NCBI GenBank assembly: GCA_034667225.1
Contig: JAXDKG010000019.1
Span: 68,698-132,697, forward strand
DNA: 64,000 bases
Source: DATMER01 sp034667225
GTDB taxonomy: Bacteria > Acidobacteriota > Thermoanaerobaculia > Multivoradales > UBA5704
Reading direction: 5' to 3'
In this document: positions 17,667-25,945 of the stretch, one piece after another
Layout: each line of letters begins with the position of its first letter
How positions within the stretch are numbered: the stretch's first letter is position 1
Notes under the pieces: model-generated
What the model saw: the letters and a program-made list of their open reading frames with translations, nothing else
The model's database searches: none
Told to the model about the DNA's origin: nothing
Position numbers and translations under genes: made by a program

Positions 17667-19430
17667 CTAGCCCTCGTTCTGCGGCGTGAAGTCCCTGGGC
17701 GCGCCGGGCAGGCTGTAGTCATAGGGTCCGCGGACGACCGTCGGCACCGTTTCGAAGTTGCCATGGGCGAGCGGCGGCGACGTGGTGGCCGCCCACTCGA
17801 GCGTGGTGGCGTCCCAGTGGTTGGAGCCCACCTTCTTACCCTTCGCCATGCTCCAGAACAGGTTGAAGATGAACGGGAGCTGGGCGAGGGCGAGCCCCCA
17901 GGCCGAGAACGACATCATCTTGTTCAGCCCGAGAACTCCCTGGGCGTGGGAGTACGAGGCGCCGCCGTCGTAGAGGCGCCGCGACACGCCGGCCAGACCC
18001 TGCCAGAGCATCGGCATGAAGATGCCGTTGATGAACAGGAACGAGAACCAGAAGTGGATCTTCCCCAGGATGTCACTCAGCTTCTTGCCGGTCAGTTTGG
18101 GGAACCAGTAGTAGATGCCGGCGAACATGGCGAAGATCGTGCCCGGGGCCACCACGTAATGGAAGTGCCCGATCACGTAGTAGGTGTCGTGCAGGTGGAT
18201 GTCCGAAGGCGCGAGCCCGAGCGGCAGGCCGGTGAGCCCGCCGATCGCGAACATCGGCAGGAAGGCGAGCGCGAACAGCATCGGCACGGTGAAGCGGATC
18301 GAGGCGCCCCAGAGCGAGATGATGAACGCCGTCAGCACGATCACGGACGGAATCGAGATGATCATCGTCGTGATCTGGAAGAAGGTGCTCATCACCGTGC
18401 CCATGCCGGTCATGAACATGTGGTGCGCCCACACGATGAACGACATGAAGCCGAGGAAGACGACCGAGTAGACTAGTGACTTGTAGCCCCACAGCGGCTT
18501 GCGCGTGTTGTTCGCGATCACCTCGGCGATGATGCCGAACGCCGGCAGGATCAGGACGTAGACCTCCGGGTGGGCCAGGAACCAGAACAGGTGCTGCCAG
18601 AGCAGCGGACTGCCGCCGCCGGAGACCGCGAGCTGCTGGCCCGAGATCACCAAGCCGCTGGGCAGGAAGAAGCTCGTGCCGGCGAGCCGGTCCATGCCCT
18701 GGAGCACCGCCGCGGCCTGGAGGGCCGGGAAGGCGAGCAGCAGCAGGAACGAGGTCACGAACTGGGCCCAGACGAAGAACGGCAGCCGCATCCAGGTCAG
18801 GCCCGGGGCGCGGAGCTGGATGATCGTGACCAGGAAGTTCGTCGAGCCGAGCAGCGACGAGATGATCAGGCAGAGCATGCCGAACAGCCACGCCGTCTGG
18901 CCCGTGGGCGCGATGTCCGAGAGCGGCGGATAGGAGGTCCAGCCCGACTGCGCCGCGCCGCCTTCCATGAAGAAGCTGGAAAGCATGATCACGCCGCCGA
19001 CGAAGTAGATCCAGTAGCTCGCCATGTTGAGCTTCGGGAACGCCATGTCGGGCGCTCCGATCTGGAGCGGCACCAGGTAGTTGCCGAACGCGCCGACCGC
19101 GAGCGGCACGATCCCCAGGAACACCATGATGGTGCCGTGCATGGCCCCGAGCTGGTTGTAGAACTCGGGGAGCATGATGCCGCCGGGCGCGTTGAGCTGC
19201 CCGAACAGCGCCCCGACCAGCGGGATCGGCTTGCCCGGGAAGGCGAGCTGCCAGCGCATCAGCATCATCAGGGTAAACCCGAACAAGAGGAAGACGAGAG
19301 AGGTGAAGCCGTACTGGATGCCGATGACCTTGTGGTCCTGGGAGAACACGTATTTCCCCCAGAACCCCGGCTCATGGTGAGCATCGGCATGGCCGTGTGT
19401 GTGAGCTGCGTGATCGTCGACTAGTGCCAT
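17667..19430 (-). CDS. ctaD: Cytochrome c oxidase subunit I (haem-copper centre)
   Basis: 587-residue catalytic subunit that reduces O2 to water and pumps protons. It has twelve or more membrane helices. Key sites: low-spin haem His in LGAMHGTIMVF and GHFHYVVAPG, CuB/Tyr-Glu region AHPEVYVLILP (about 285-295), CuB His pair VWAHHMF (335-336) and a Thr/Lys-channel segment. The Glu of HPEVY marks an A1-type enzyme; the residue before it is Ala where Gly is usual. The upstream 139 bases to SCO1 form the only sizeable gap in the cluster and may hold an operon promoter. It is preceded on the same strand by its likely copper chaperone. Confidence 0.96.
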   Translation of the reverse strand: MALVDDHAAHTHGHADAHHEPGFWGKYVFSQDHKVIGIQYGFTSLVFLLFGFTLMMLMRWQLAFPGKPIPLVGALFGQLNAPGGIMLPEFYNQLGAMHGTIMVFLGIVPLAVGAFGNYLVPLQIGAPDMAFPKLNMASYWIYFVGGVIMLSSFFMEGGAAQSGWTSYPPLSDIAPTGQTAWLFGMLCLIISSLLGSTNFLVTIIQLRAPGLTWMRLPFFVWAQFVTSFLLLLAFPALQAAAVLQGMDRLAGTSFFLPSGLVISGQQLAVSGGGSPLLWQHLFWFLAHPEVYVLILPAFGIIAEVIANNTRKPLWGYKSLVYSVVFLGFMSFIVWAHHMFMTGMGTVMSTFFQITTMIISIPSVIVLTAFIISLWGASIRFTVPMLFALAFLPMFAIGGLTGLPLGLAPSDIHLHDTYYVIGHFHYVVAPGTIFAMFAGIYYWFPKLTGKKLSDILGKIHFWFSFLFINGIFMPMLWQGLAGVSRRLYDGGASYSHAQGVLGLNKMMSFSAWGLALAQLPFIFNLFWSMAKGKKVGSNHWDATTLEWAATTSPPLAHGNFETVPTVVRGPYDYSLPGAPRDFTPQNEG

Positions 19431-19569
19431 CGTCTACAGTCCTCCGACCTCACGATCCGGACCGGCGAGCTTCGGCCAGGCGCAGCACGCGCTTGACCCT
19501 GCTTCGTCCGGCTATCTCTGCATTCAAAAACGTCATGCGGAAGCGGCTATCCTTGAAAGACGCCAGAGT

Positions 19570-20190
19570 CTACGACAGGGGAGTTGCCAGCCGCAACAGG
19601 TCCGTGCGCAGCTTCTCCGTCGAGGCCTCGTCGAACGCCTCGTAGTACCCCCGGATCTGCCCTTCGCCGTCCACCAGCACGAAGCGGGTGCTGTGGAGAA
19701 TCGGCTCGGGACCGATCACCCCGGGCGGCGGGTCCATGTCGAGCCCCAGCTTGAAGCCCTCGATCGACAGGCGGCGGACGTCCTCCCTATCCCCCGTGAG
19801 GAAGAGCCAGCGTTCCGGAGCCTGGAACTTCCTGGCGTAGCGCTCCAGCACCTCGGGCGTGTCGTACGCGGGGTCCACGCTGATGGAGACCAGGTGCACG
19901 CCCAGATCCTTGGGAAGGCCGCGGTCCAGGCGGGCCATGCGCGCCGACATCATCGGGCAGGAGGCCGGGCAGCGGGTGAAGATGAAGTCCGCCACCCAGG
20001 GCGCGCCCGCCAGATCCTCCAGACGGATCGTCCGGCCGTCCCGGTTGACCAGGGAGAACGCCGGGAGCTTGCCGTAGACGGGAAGCGGCTCCGGCTGCCG
20101 CAGCCACTGAACGAGGGCCGCGACGGCTACGACCACCAAGGCTGCGACCAGGAAGCCCCAGAGAAGCCCGCGCCGGAGGGGGACTTTCAT
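19570..20190 (-). CDS. SCO1/SenC copper chaperone
   Basis: 206 residues: an N-terminal membrane anchor (about 9-29) and an extracytoplasmic thioredoxin fold. Copper ligands are complete: Cys74 and Cys78 in TRCPASCPM and His166 in ILHSTRF. SCO proteins deliver copper to, or reduce, the CuA cysteines of oxidase subunit II. The gene overlaps the ABC permease gene by four bases (ATGA) and is upstream of ctaD on the same strand, fitting a role in maturing this oxidase. Confidence 0.93.
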   Translation of the reverse strand: MKVPLRRGLLWGFLVAALVVVAVAALVQWLRQPEPLPVYGKLPAFSLVNRDGRTIRLEDLAGAPWVADFIFTRCPASCPMMSARMARLDRGLPKDLGVHLVSISVDPAYDTPEVLERYARKFQAPERWLFLTGDREDVRRLSIEGFKLGLDMDPPPGVIGPEPILHSTRFVLVDGEGQIRGYYEAFDEASTEKLRTDLLRLATPLS

Positions 20191-20948
20191 TCGGACGTCC
20201 CCCGCATGGCCAGCAGGTCGAAGCCGAACGCGACCACCGCGGCCAGGATCGTCACCGCGATCGCGACTCCCGGGCCGGGAAGCCCGGTCCCGACCTCGGG
20301 GGCCGAGCCGTACAGCGCCCAGCGCAGCGCAGCCACGCCGTAGGTGAGCGGGTTGGCCCTCATCAACGCCGCCAGCCAACCCGGCGCGCCGGACGGCGGA
20401 AAGAACGCGCCCGACAGGAGCCACATGGGCACGAGCAGCAGGTTCATCACCGCGTGGAAGCCCTGGACCGAGTCGACCTTCCAGGCAAAGGCGAAGCCGA
20501 CCGCGGTCAGCGCGATCCCGAGGACCGCGAGCACTCCGGCCGCGGCGAGGGCCGAGGAGAGCGTCAGCCGGATGCCGGAGAGCGGCGCGAGCGCCAGGAA
20601 GATCACGGCCTGGAGCCAGGCGATCGTCGCCCCGCCCAGGACCTTGCCGGCAGCGATCGACGCCCGCGGAACCGGCGCCACGAGCACCCCCTGCAGGAAG
20701 CCCTGGTTGCGGTCCTCGATGACCGAGATCGTGGAGAAGATCGCGGCGAACAGGAGCGTCAGCACCATCGTCCCCGGGAAGAAGAACTCCAGGTAGCTCA
20801 GGTTCGCCGGCCCGCGGAACGATCCCGACAGACCGCTGCCGATCAGCACCCAGAAGATCAGCGGCGATCCGGCTGCGCCCGCGATCCGGCTCGGTTGGCG
20901 GAAGAACCGCACAAGCTCGCGCTTCCAGAGCGTGTACACGGCCATCAT
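20187..20948 (-). CDS. ABC-2 type transporter permease
   Basis: 253 residues with six hydrophobic segments. The pattern LWKRELVRFFRQPSRI, then SYLEFFFPGTMVLTLLFAAIF and IEDRNQGFLQGVLVAP, is typical of ABC-2 permeases, as is LSGAFFPP in the fifth segment. With the ATPase gene directly upstream (overlap of four bases or fewer at 20945-20948) it forms an export system. Its position between haem O synthase and SCO1 suggests a role in cofactor or assembly-factor export for the oxidase, comparable to exporters often found in such clusters. The substrate is unknown. Confidence 0.9.
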   Translation of the reverse strand: MMAVYTLWKRELVRFFRQPSRIAGAAGSPLIFWVLIGSGLSGSFRGPANLSYLEFFFPGTMVLTLLFAAIFSTISVIEDRNQGFLQGVLVAPVPRASIAAGKVLGGATIAWLQAVIFLALAPLSGIRLTLSSALAAAGVLAVLGIALTAVGFAFAWKVDSVQGFHAVMNLLLVPMWLLSGAFFPPSGAPGWLAALMRANPLTYGVAALRWALYGSAPEVGTGLPGPGVAIAVTILAAVVAFGFDLLAMRGTSE

Positions 20949-21886
20949 GCCTCCGGACCTCCATACAGCCGCCTTCCCGTGCGGTGGAGGAAGACGTCCT
21001 CCAGGGTGGGACGGGCTACGGTCACGGAGTCCACCCGGCCGGGCAGCGCCTCGATCAGCCGCGCCACCAGCTCATGCCCCCGCTCGTGCTCGAGCCGGAC
21101 GGCGCCGTCGCGGACTTCCGGTGCGAGCTCCGGGAACCGGGTAGCCAGGTCGCGGACCATCCCGTCCGGATCGGGGCTGGTCAGCGTGACCACATCGCCG
21201 CCGATCTCCTCCTTGAGCGCGGCCGGGCTCCCCTCGGCGACCAGAGACCCGCGATCGATCAGCGCCAGCCGGTCGCAGCGGTCCCCCTCCTCCATGAAGT
21301 GAGTGGTAAGGAGGACGGTCACGCCCTCCTGCCGCAGCCCGTCGAGCGTGCTCCAGAGGTCGCGCCGCGCCCCGGGATCGAGCCCCGTGCTCGGCTCGTC
21401 GAGGAGCAGCAGCCGCGGTTTGTGGAGGAGGGACTTGGCGATCTCCACCCGGCGCCGCAGCCCGCCGGAGAGCTCCAGCGCTTTCTGATCCCGGCGATCA
21501 GCCAGCCCGAACCGCTCCAGAGCCACGTCGATCCGCTGGGAGAGATCTTGGCCGCTCAGCCCGTAGAGATGCCCCTGATGGACCAGGTTCTCCCGCACGG
21601 TGAGATGGATGTCGAGGCTCGGGTTCTGGAACACGACGCCCAGGAGACGGCGCACGGCAGCAGGATTGTCTGTCCCGAACACGCGCACCTCTCCCCCCTG
21701 CGCACGGGCGAGGGTGGCGAGGATGCGGAAGAGAGTGGTCTTGCCGCCGCCGTTGGGTCCAAGAAATCCGTAGATCTCGCCAGGGGCGACCTGGAAGCTG
21801 AGGCCCGCCAGCGCCTGGTGCACGCCCTTCCGGCTGCGGTAGGCGTACTCGACCCCCCGGGCCTCGACTGCGGCTTCAGGAGACAA
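20945..21886 (-). CDS. ABC transporter ATP-binding protein
   Basis: 313 residues. Walker A GPNGGGKTT is at 43-51, the signature LSGGLRRRV at 139-147, Walker B LLLDEP at 160-165 and the switch His in LLTTHFMEEGDRC. The last 90 residues are the accessory domain common in ABC-2 exporter ATPases (ending RPTLEDVFLHRTGR). It energises the adjacent permease. It overlaps the ctaB stop by 11 bases, so haem synthesis, export and SCO1 genes are translated as one coupled block. Confidence 0.94.
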   Translation of the reverse strand: MSPEAAVEARGVEYAYRSRKGVHQALAGLSFQVAPGEIYGFLGPNGGGKTTLFRILATLARAQGGEVRVFGTDNPAAVRRLLGVVFQNPSLDIHLTVRENLVHQGHLYGLSGQDLSQRIDVALERFGLADRRDQKALELSGGLRRRVEIAKSLLHKPRLLLLDEPSTGLDPGARRDLWSTLDGLRQEGVTVLLTTHFMEEGDRCDRLALIDRGSLVAEGSPAALKEEIGGDVVTLTSPDPDGMVRDLATRFPELAPEVRDGAVRLEHERGHELVARLIEALPGRVDSVTVARPTLEDVFLHRTGRRLYGGPEA

Positions 21887-22784
21887 CGCGATCCAGGAGC
21901 ATCACCAGGAGAACTGCCGGGAAATAGAGGATCGACGCCAGCATCAGCCAGCGGGCCCCGGGCGTGGTGCGGCTCCTGGCGAACCCGATGCCGAATCCCA
22001 GATAGGTGAGGCCAAGGGCGAGCGCGCCGACGAAGTAGACGGACCCCATCAGCCCGAGCAGCGACGGCATCAGGCTCACCGGCACCAGGACCGCGCCGTA
22101 GAGCAGGACCTGGCGCGCCGTGCGGAGCCCCTCCGGGTCCGACACCGTCAGCATGGGGAAGCCGGCCTCGCGGTAATCGTCGCGGCAGAGCCAGGCGATG
22201 GCCAGGAAGTGGGGCATCTGCCAGAAGAAGAGGATGCCGAAGAGCACCCAGGCCGCGAGGTCGATCTCGTTGCGCACCGCGCTCCACCCCATCATCGGAG
22301 GGATGGCGCCCGGAATCGCGCCGACGATGGTCGCGAGCGAGCTGACCCGCTTGAGCGGCGTGTAGACGAACACGTACCCGGCCAGGGCGACCGCGCCGAG
22401 AAGGGCGGTCAGGAGATTGACCCCCAGGGCCAGCTCCGCGAGGCCCGCGACCCCGAGCGCGACGCCGAAGAGCAGCGCGACGTCCGGGTCCATCCTCCCC
22501 GCGGGCAGGGGACGCTGAGCGGTCCGGCGCATGAGCGCGTCCGTCTCGCGCTCGATGACCTGGTTCAAGGCCGAGGCGCCCGCCGAGACCAGCGCGGTCC
22601 CCAGGAGCGTGTGGACGAGGAGAAGGAACGAGATCCCCTCCCGCTCCGCGAGCAGGAAGCCGAGCCCGGCCGTCAGGACCACCATCAAGGTGATGCCCGG
22701 CTTGGTCAGCTCTTTGAGGTCGGCCAGCCGGATGGAAACCGGCAGAGCCGCCGGGTCGGGAGTGAGGTCTTTGGTAATGCTCAT
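21876..22784 (-). CDS. ctaB: Protohaem IX farnesyltransferase (haem O synthase)
   Basis: 302-residue UbiA-family prenyltransferase with eight or nine membrane helices. It converts haem B to haem O, the precursor of haem A for aa3 oxidases. The prenyl-diphosphate site appears as NQVIERETDALMRRT followed by QRPLPAGR; a second site near YTPLKRVSS and GAIPGAIPPMMGW is also typical. It is the second gene of a minus-strand cluster, after the reductase at 22821 (36-base gap). No ctaA (haem A synthase) is seen in the window. Confidence 0.94.
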   Translation of the reverse strand: MSITKDLTPDPAALPVSIRLADLKELTKPGITLMVVLTAGLGFLLAEREGISFLLLVHTLLGTALVSAGASALNQVIERETDALMRRTAQRPLPAGRMDPDVALLFGVALGVAGLAELALGVNLLTALLGAVALAGYVFVYTPLKRVSSLATIVGAIPGAIPPMMGWSAVRNEIDLAAWVLFGILFFWQMPHFLAIAWLCRDDYREAGFPMLTVSDPEGLRTARQVLLYGAVLVPVSLMPSLLGLMGSVYFVGALALGLTYLGFGIGFARSRTTPGARWLMLASILYFPAVLLVMLLDRVVS

Positions 22785-22820
22785 GTCGTGTCAGGACCTG
22801 CCGGGCAGATCCGGGGGATC

Positions 22821-23864
22821 TTAGCAGGAGTCGTACCCCGCCGCCGCAATCCTCTCCAGGAGAGGGCGCGCGCCGAGGGCTTCGTAGGAAGTGATTGTCC
22901 CCCTCGTCTGCACGCTTCCCTCGTAAAGCCCCCTGGCGACGAAGGCGGCGGGCAGGGCGGCCATGCGCTGGCCTTCCCGCGCGCCGCCGATCCAGGCCTC
23001 GGAACGCTCGCCGTCCGGTCCGATGAGCTCGACCTTCACATATCCGCCCGAGTGGCCGAAACGGGAAGCGAGCCGGGCCATTGGAGTGATCGCCCGGGAG
23101 AGCGGCACTCCCAGCCCCGGCCCCAGGTAGGACATCGCGGCGAGGCTCGCCGTAGCCATGCGCGACTCGAATCCCACCTTGACCCGCACCTCGTGGGCGC
23201 CGATCAGCTCGGGGAAAAGGTCCAACTCCGGGCTGTCGAAGTCGTAGACGCCGCGCGGTCCGAAGGGCTGGGGCAGGTCCACCACCTCCCGTCCGCGCAA
23301 GCCGATCAGCGTCCCCTGGGGAGCTTCGAAGCGCCGGCCGAGCTGACTCGCGGCCGACTCGACCGCCGCCGTCCCCTTGGGATTGGCGTTGCCGATGAAG
23401 AGTGTCACCCGGGCACGCCGGACTTCCTGCAGCCGCTCGGCCGCAACCAGGGCCAGGGCGCCGGAGATCCCCGGCAGCGTCGAGCATCCGCGGGCCGCCG
23501 TCAGCCCGCCGGATCGGAAGCGGCCGCTCATCCCCCGCAGGCGGGCGAACCAACTACGGTCGTCCGCGATGTCCACGTAGTGGACTCCAGCGGCAAGGCA
23601 GGCTTCCGGGAGAGCAAAAGTCAGGTCTCCGAAAGGTCCGGCGCAGGAGACGGCAACGGTCGCTCCCTCCAGCGCGCGGGCGCAGGAGGCCGGATCGGAG
23701 ACGTCTGCAGCCATCCCCGTTCCCCCGAGTGACGCGGCGAAGCTTGCAGCCCGGCTGCCGTCGCGCCCCGCGATCCGGAGCGGCAGGTCCGACAGCTCTC
23801 TGGCGACGAGCGAGCCGAAAACACCATAGCCGCCGAAGACGGCGATCCTGCCCTCAAACCTCAC
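22821..23864 (-). CDS. Saccharopine-dehydrogenase-like NAD(P)-binding protein
   Basis: 347 residues. The N-terminal Rossmann fold has IAVFGGYGVFGSLVARELSD, then RIAGRDGSRAASFAASLGG and VSCAGPFGD. The order matches saccharopine dehydrogenase-like oxidoreductases, whose members act on varied substrates; the true substrate cannot be told. Conserved CAGPFG and GVHYVDIADDRSW support the family. GTG 23864 is used, directly beside a 20-bp repeat array (23861-24000). It is the first gene before ctaB, but no known link to haem or oxidase assembly exists. Confidence 0.8.
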   Translation of the reverse strand: MRFEGRIAVFGGYGVFGSLVARELSDLPLRIAGRDGSRAASFAASLGGTGMAADVSDPASCARALEGATVAVSCAGPFGDLTFALPEACLAAGVHYVDIADDRSWFARLRGMSGRFRSGGLTAARGCSTLPGISGALALVAAERLQEVRRARVTLFIGNANPKGTAAVESAASQLGRRFEAPQGTLIGLRGREVVDLPQPFGPRGVYDFDSPELDLFPELIGAHEVRVKVGFESRMATASLAAMSYLGPGLGVPLSRAITPMARLASRFGHSGGYVKVELIGPDGERSEAWIGGAREGQRMAALPAAFVARGLYEGSVQTRGTITSYEALGARPLLERIAAAGYDSC

Positions 23865-24000
23865 CAGAAAGCCCGGTTGGTCAATGATCCGCCCAGAAGC
23901 TCACCATTTCGCCGCGTTGCTCAACCTTCCGCCTGCCTGCTCACTCATCCGCCCGGGACCTCACGCTTTCGCCTACAAGCTCACTTTTCCGCCCCGCTGC
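23861..24000. repeat. 20-bp phased repeat array, seven units
   Basis: Seven units of exactly 20 bp start at 23861, 23881, 23901, 23921, 23941, 23961 and 23981, with a decayed eighth at 24001. Consensus is TCA-N4-TYCGCC-N7: TCA at positions 1-3 and GCC at 11-13 are kept in every unit (the first unit has AAGCC), while the last seven bases vary. The array fills the gap between two minus-strand genes and touches both: the TCA of the 23981 unit is the TGA stop of the upstream gene, and the first TCA abuts the GTG start of the downstream gene. Confidence 0.85.
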
Positions 24001-24616
24001 TCAAGATCCGCGCTACCAGGAGCGTCCAGAGGCTGTAGAACCCGATCGTCGGCCCGGTCGCGAGCTCCACGAGCCGGGGCGAGGGGATCATCCCGGCAAC
24101 AGCCATGGCCGTGCCAAAGATTACCGTGGCGAAACCGGCGAGCCGAGCCCCGGTCCCAATCCGCAGGCTCAGCGTGAGGATCAGCACAGCGGCGGTGTAG
24201 AGGCCGTTGGCCACCGTGGCCCCGCCGGTGAAGACGACGGCCTCCAGAGAGAGAAAGAGTGGCTCCGAGCCGGCGGCCAGAGGCAGCCCGCGGATCTGGA
24301 CCACATCGCAGAGCAGATCGACTCCCATGCCCGCCGCGGTCAGGGTCAAGGCCAGGTCAGCCGCCGCCGACCGCCCGGGCAGGCAGCCGCGCAACGCCGC
24401 GACGTAGCCCAGGAGCAGGAGCGAACAGACCATCCAGACTCCCCATCCCCAGGTCCAGCCCGCCGGATGGCCGGCCAGATACGCCATGCGCTCGGGAAGG
24501 GGGACCAGGGGACTGCCCGGCCGCATGCCGAACAACGCGAGCACCAGCCCGACGCCATGGAGGACGACGTTCCCCCAGGCAAGCCCCCAGAGAAGCCGGT
24601 TCGAAGGAGGGGTCAT
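23981..24616 (-). CDS. Hypothetical six-helix membrane protein
   Basis: 211 residues with about six predicted transmembrane helices (for example GNVVLHGVGLVLALFGM, WGVWMVCSLLLLGYVAAL and IGFYSLWTLLVARILSS). The family is not recognised. There is no extracytoplasmic domain and few charged residues in the helices. Its stop codon is formed by a unit of the 20-bp array downstream. It is divergent from the alpha/beta hydrolase gene with only 38 bases between the starts, so both promoters must lie in or around that gap. Confidence 0.75.
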   Translation of the reverse strand: MTPPSNRLLWGLAWGNVVLHGVGLVLALFGMRPGSPLVPLPERMAYLAGHPAGWTWGWGVWMVCSLLLLGYVAALRGCLPGRSAAADLALTLTAAGMGVDLLCDVVQIRGLPLAAGSEPLFLSLEAVVFTGGATVANGLYTAAVLILTLSLRIGTGARLAGFATVIFGTAMAVAGMIPSPRLVELATGPTIGFYSLWTLLVARILSSGAEK

Positions 24617-24654
24617 TTGGGGCCGATCATAACCCTTGCTACAGTGAGCGGCCC

Positions 24655-25407
24655 ATGGACCGGATCGATCTGGGCGCCTCCCATCTCGCCGTGCAGCTCG
24701 ACGCCCCGCCGGACGCCCGGGACTTCTGTTTCCTCTATCTCCACGGTTTCGGCTCGGTACAGACCGGCGAGAAGGCCGACTTCTTCCGGCAGCGGGCCCT
24801 GGAAAGCGGCTTCGCCTTCTGCTCCTTCGACTTCCAAGGTCACGGCCAGTCCGGCGGGACCATGCAAGGCCTCACTCTGACCCGCAATCTGGAAGACGTG
24901 GCCCGAGTGCACGCCTATGTGAGGGACAGGGGCTATGACCGGGTCTGCCTGCTCGGCTCCTCGATGGGAGGAGGCACGGCCCTCTGGTACTCGGCGCTCC
25001 ATCCGGACGAGGTCGTCGCCGGCCTCCACATTGCGCCGGCTCTCCAGTTCGAGAGGAGCCTCACGGCCTGGGCCGGACCGGAGCGCTGCCGGATCTGGCA
25101 GGAGACCGGAACGATTCACTTCGAGAACGACCTCATCTCCTGCGAGCTCGGCTGGGAGCTGATCGAGGACCTCCGGCGCCACGCCTTCGAAGACCTCCTG
25201 CACAAGTACCGGACCCCCGCCCTCCTCCTCCAGGGCAAGCTCGACACCTCCGTCCCCTGGAAGGATGTTGCCGACTTCACCACCCGCTGCGCCTATCCCG
25301 GCATCGAGCTCCACCTCTTCGCCGACGGCGACCACCGCCTCACCGACCGCAAGGACCGGCTGTGGCAGCTCATGGTCGAGTTCCTGCGGGGAAAATCGCT
25401 GGCCTGA
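24655..25407 (+). CDS. Alpha/beta hydrolase
   Basis: 250 residues with the serine hydrolase fold and no signal peptide. Oxyanion and early motif LYLHGFGSVQTGEK, SFDFQGHGQSGG, nucleophile elbow GSSMGGG (the GxSxG Ser), acid in LLQGKLDTSVPW and the His in LFADGDHRLTD complete the triad. It resembles YqiA/YcjY-like esterases. The substrate is unknown. ATG 24655 is chosen because the preceding in-frame region overlaps the divergent membrane-protein gene. Confidence 0.87.
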   Translation: MDRIDLGASHLAVQLDAPPDARDFCFLYLHGFGSVQTGEKADFFRQRALESGFAFCSFDFQGHGQSGGTMQGLTLTRNLEDVARVHAYVRDRGYDRVCLLGSSMGGGTALWYSALHPDEVVAGLHIAPALQFERSLTAWAGPERCRIWQETGTIHFENDLISCELGWELIEDLRRHAFEDLLHKYRTPALLLQGKLDTSVPWKDVADFTTRCAYPGIELHLFADGDHRLTDRKDRLWQLMVEFLRGKSLA

Positions 25408-25515
25408 GAAGACCCCCCTTTCCCGCTTTAGGGGAAAAGTGCCACTCTTTCCTGTAGAGGGACGCCCGGCGGCCATGGTGGCACGCCATTTTGGCGGCTC
25501 TAAGGGGAGGATTTT

Positions 25516-25755
25516 ATGCTTCGAAAGGTCGGTTTGCTCGCTCTGGTCCTAGCTTTGACCCTGCTGGTTTCCCGTGGCGCCCAGGCGATGCCACTGGCAG
25601 GGTCGACACGGGCGGCCGAGTCCCATGGAATCCTGGACCGATTCTGGGACTGGATCGAATCTTTCTTTCAGAGCCATTCAGCGTCTAAAGGGCAGCCGAA
25701 ATCGATCTGGGCCCAAGATGGGAGCCATATCGATCCTAACGGCGGACCACACTAA
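25516..25755 (+). CDS. Small secreted peptide precursor
   Basis: 79 residues. A strong ribosome site (AAGGGGAGG) precedes ATG 25516. The N-terminus is a typical signal peptide (LRKVGLLALVLALTLLVS) with probable cleavage after AQA, leaving about 54 residues with an amphipathic aromatic helix (ILDRFWDWIESFF) and a polar tail ending GSHIDPNGGPH. It has its own terminator ten bases after the stop. A TPR protein gene begins 190 bases downstream. The family is not named as far as I know; the layout suggests a secreted signal or structural peptide. Confidence 0.75.
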   Translation: MLRKVGLLALVLALTLLVSRGAQAMPLAGSTRAAESHGILDRFWDWIESFFQSHSASKGQPKSIWAQDGSHIDPNGGPH

Positions 25756-25764
25756 ATCTGTGTC

Positions 25765-25799
25765 GCGCCGGATTTGCTTCGCTTCCGGCGCACTTTTTT
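25765..25799 (+). terminator. Rho-independent terminator after secreted peptide gene
   Basis: GCGCCGGA (25765-25772) pairs with TCCGGCGC (25784-25791), followed by AC and six T residues. This is a textbook intrinsic terminator, so the TPR gene downstream needs its own promoter within 25800-25945. Confidence 0.85.
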
Positions 25800-25882
25800 G
25801 TCCCGTTTTTCGCGTCCCAAGCATCTTTTCTTATAGATGCCACTCTTGTACCTATCTAATACACCGTTCAGGCAGCACTTCC

Positions 25883-25896
25883 GCCGTAATTACGGC
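25883..25896. promoter_or_regulatory. Perfect 14-bp palindrome, possible operator
   Basis: GCCGTAATTACGGC is a perfect dyad 50 bases upstream of the TPR gene start, within the only region that can hold its promoter. The surrounding sequence is AT-richer than average (CTTATAG, TATCTAATAC). A dimeric regulator site is plausible; no convincing -35/-10 pair can be fixed by eye. Confidence 0.4.
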
Positions 25897-25945
25897 CATT
25901 TGCGGGATACCTGCATTCGATTGAAGACCTTTGGAGGGTTTAGCG

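Noticed and set aside
23861..24000. CRISPR array
   Set aside because: The conserved part is about nine scattered bases in a 20-bp period with seven-base variable parts, unlike CRISPR repeats and spacers, and no cas genes are present.
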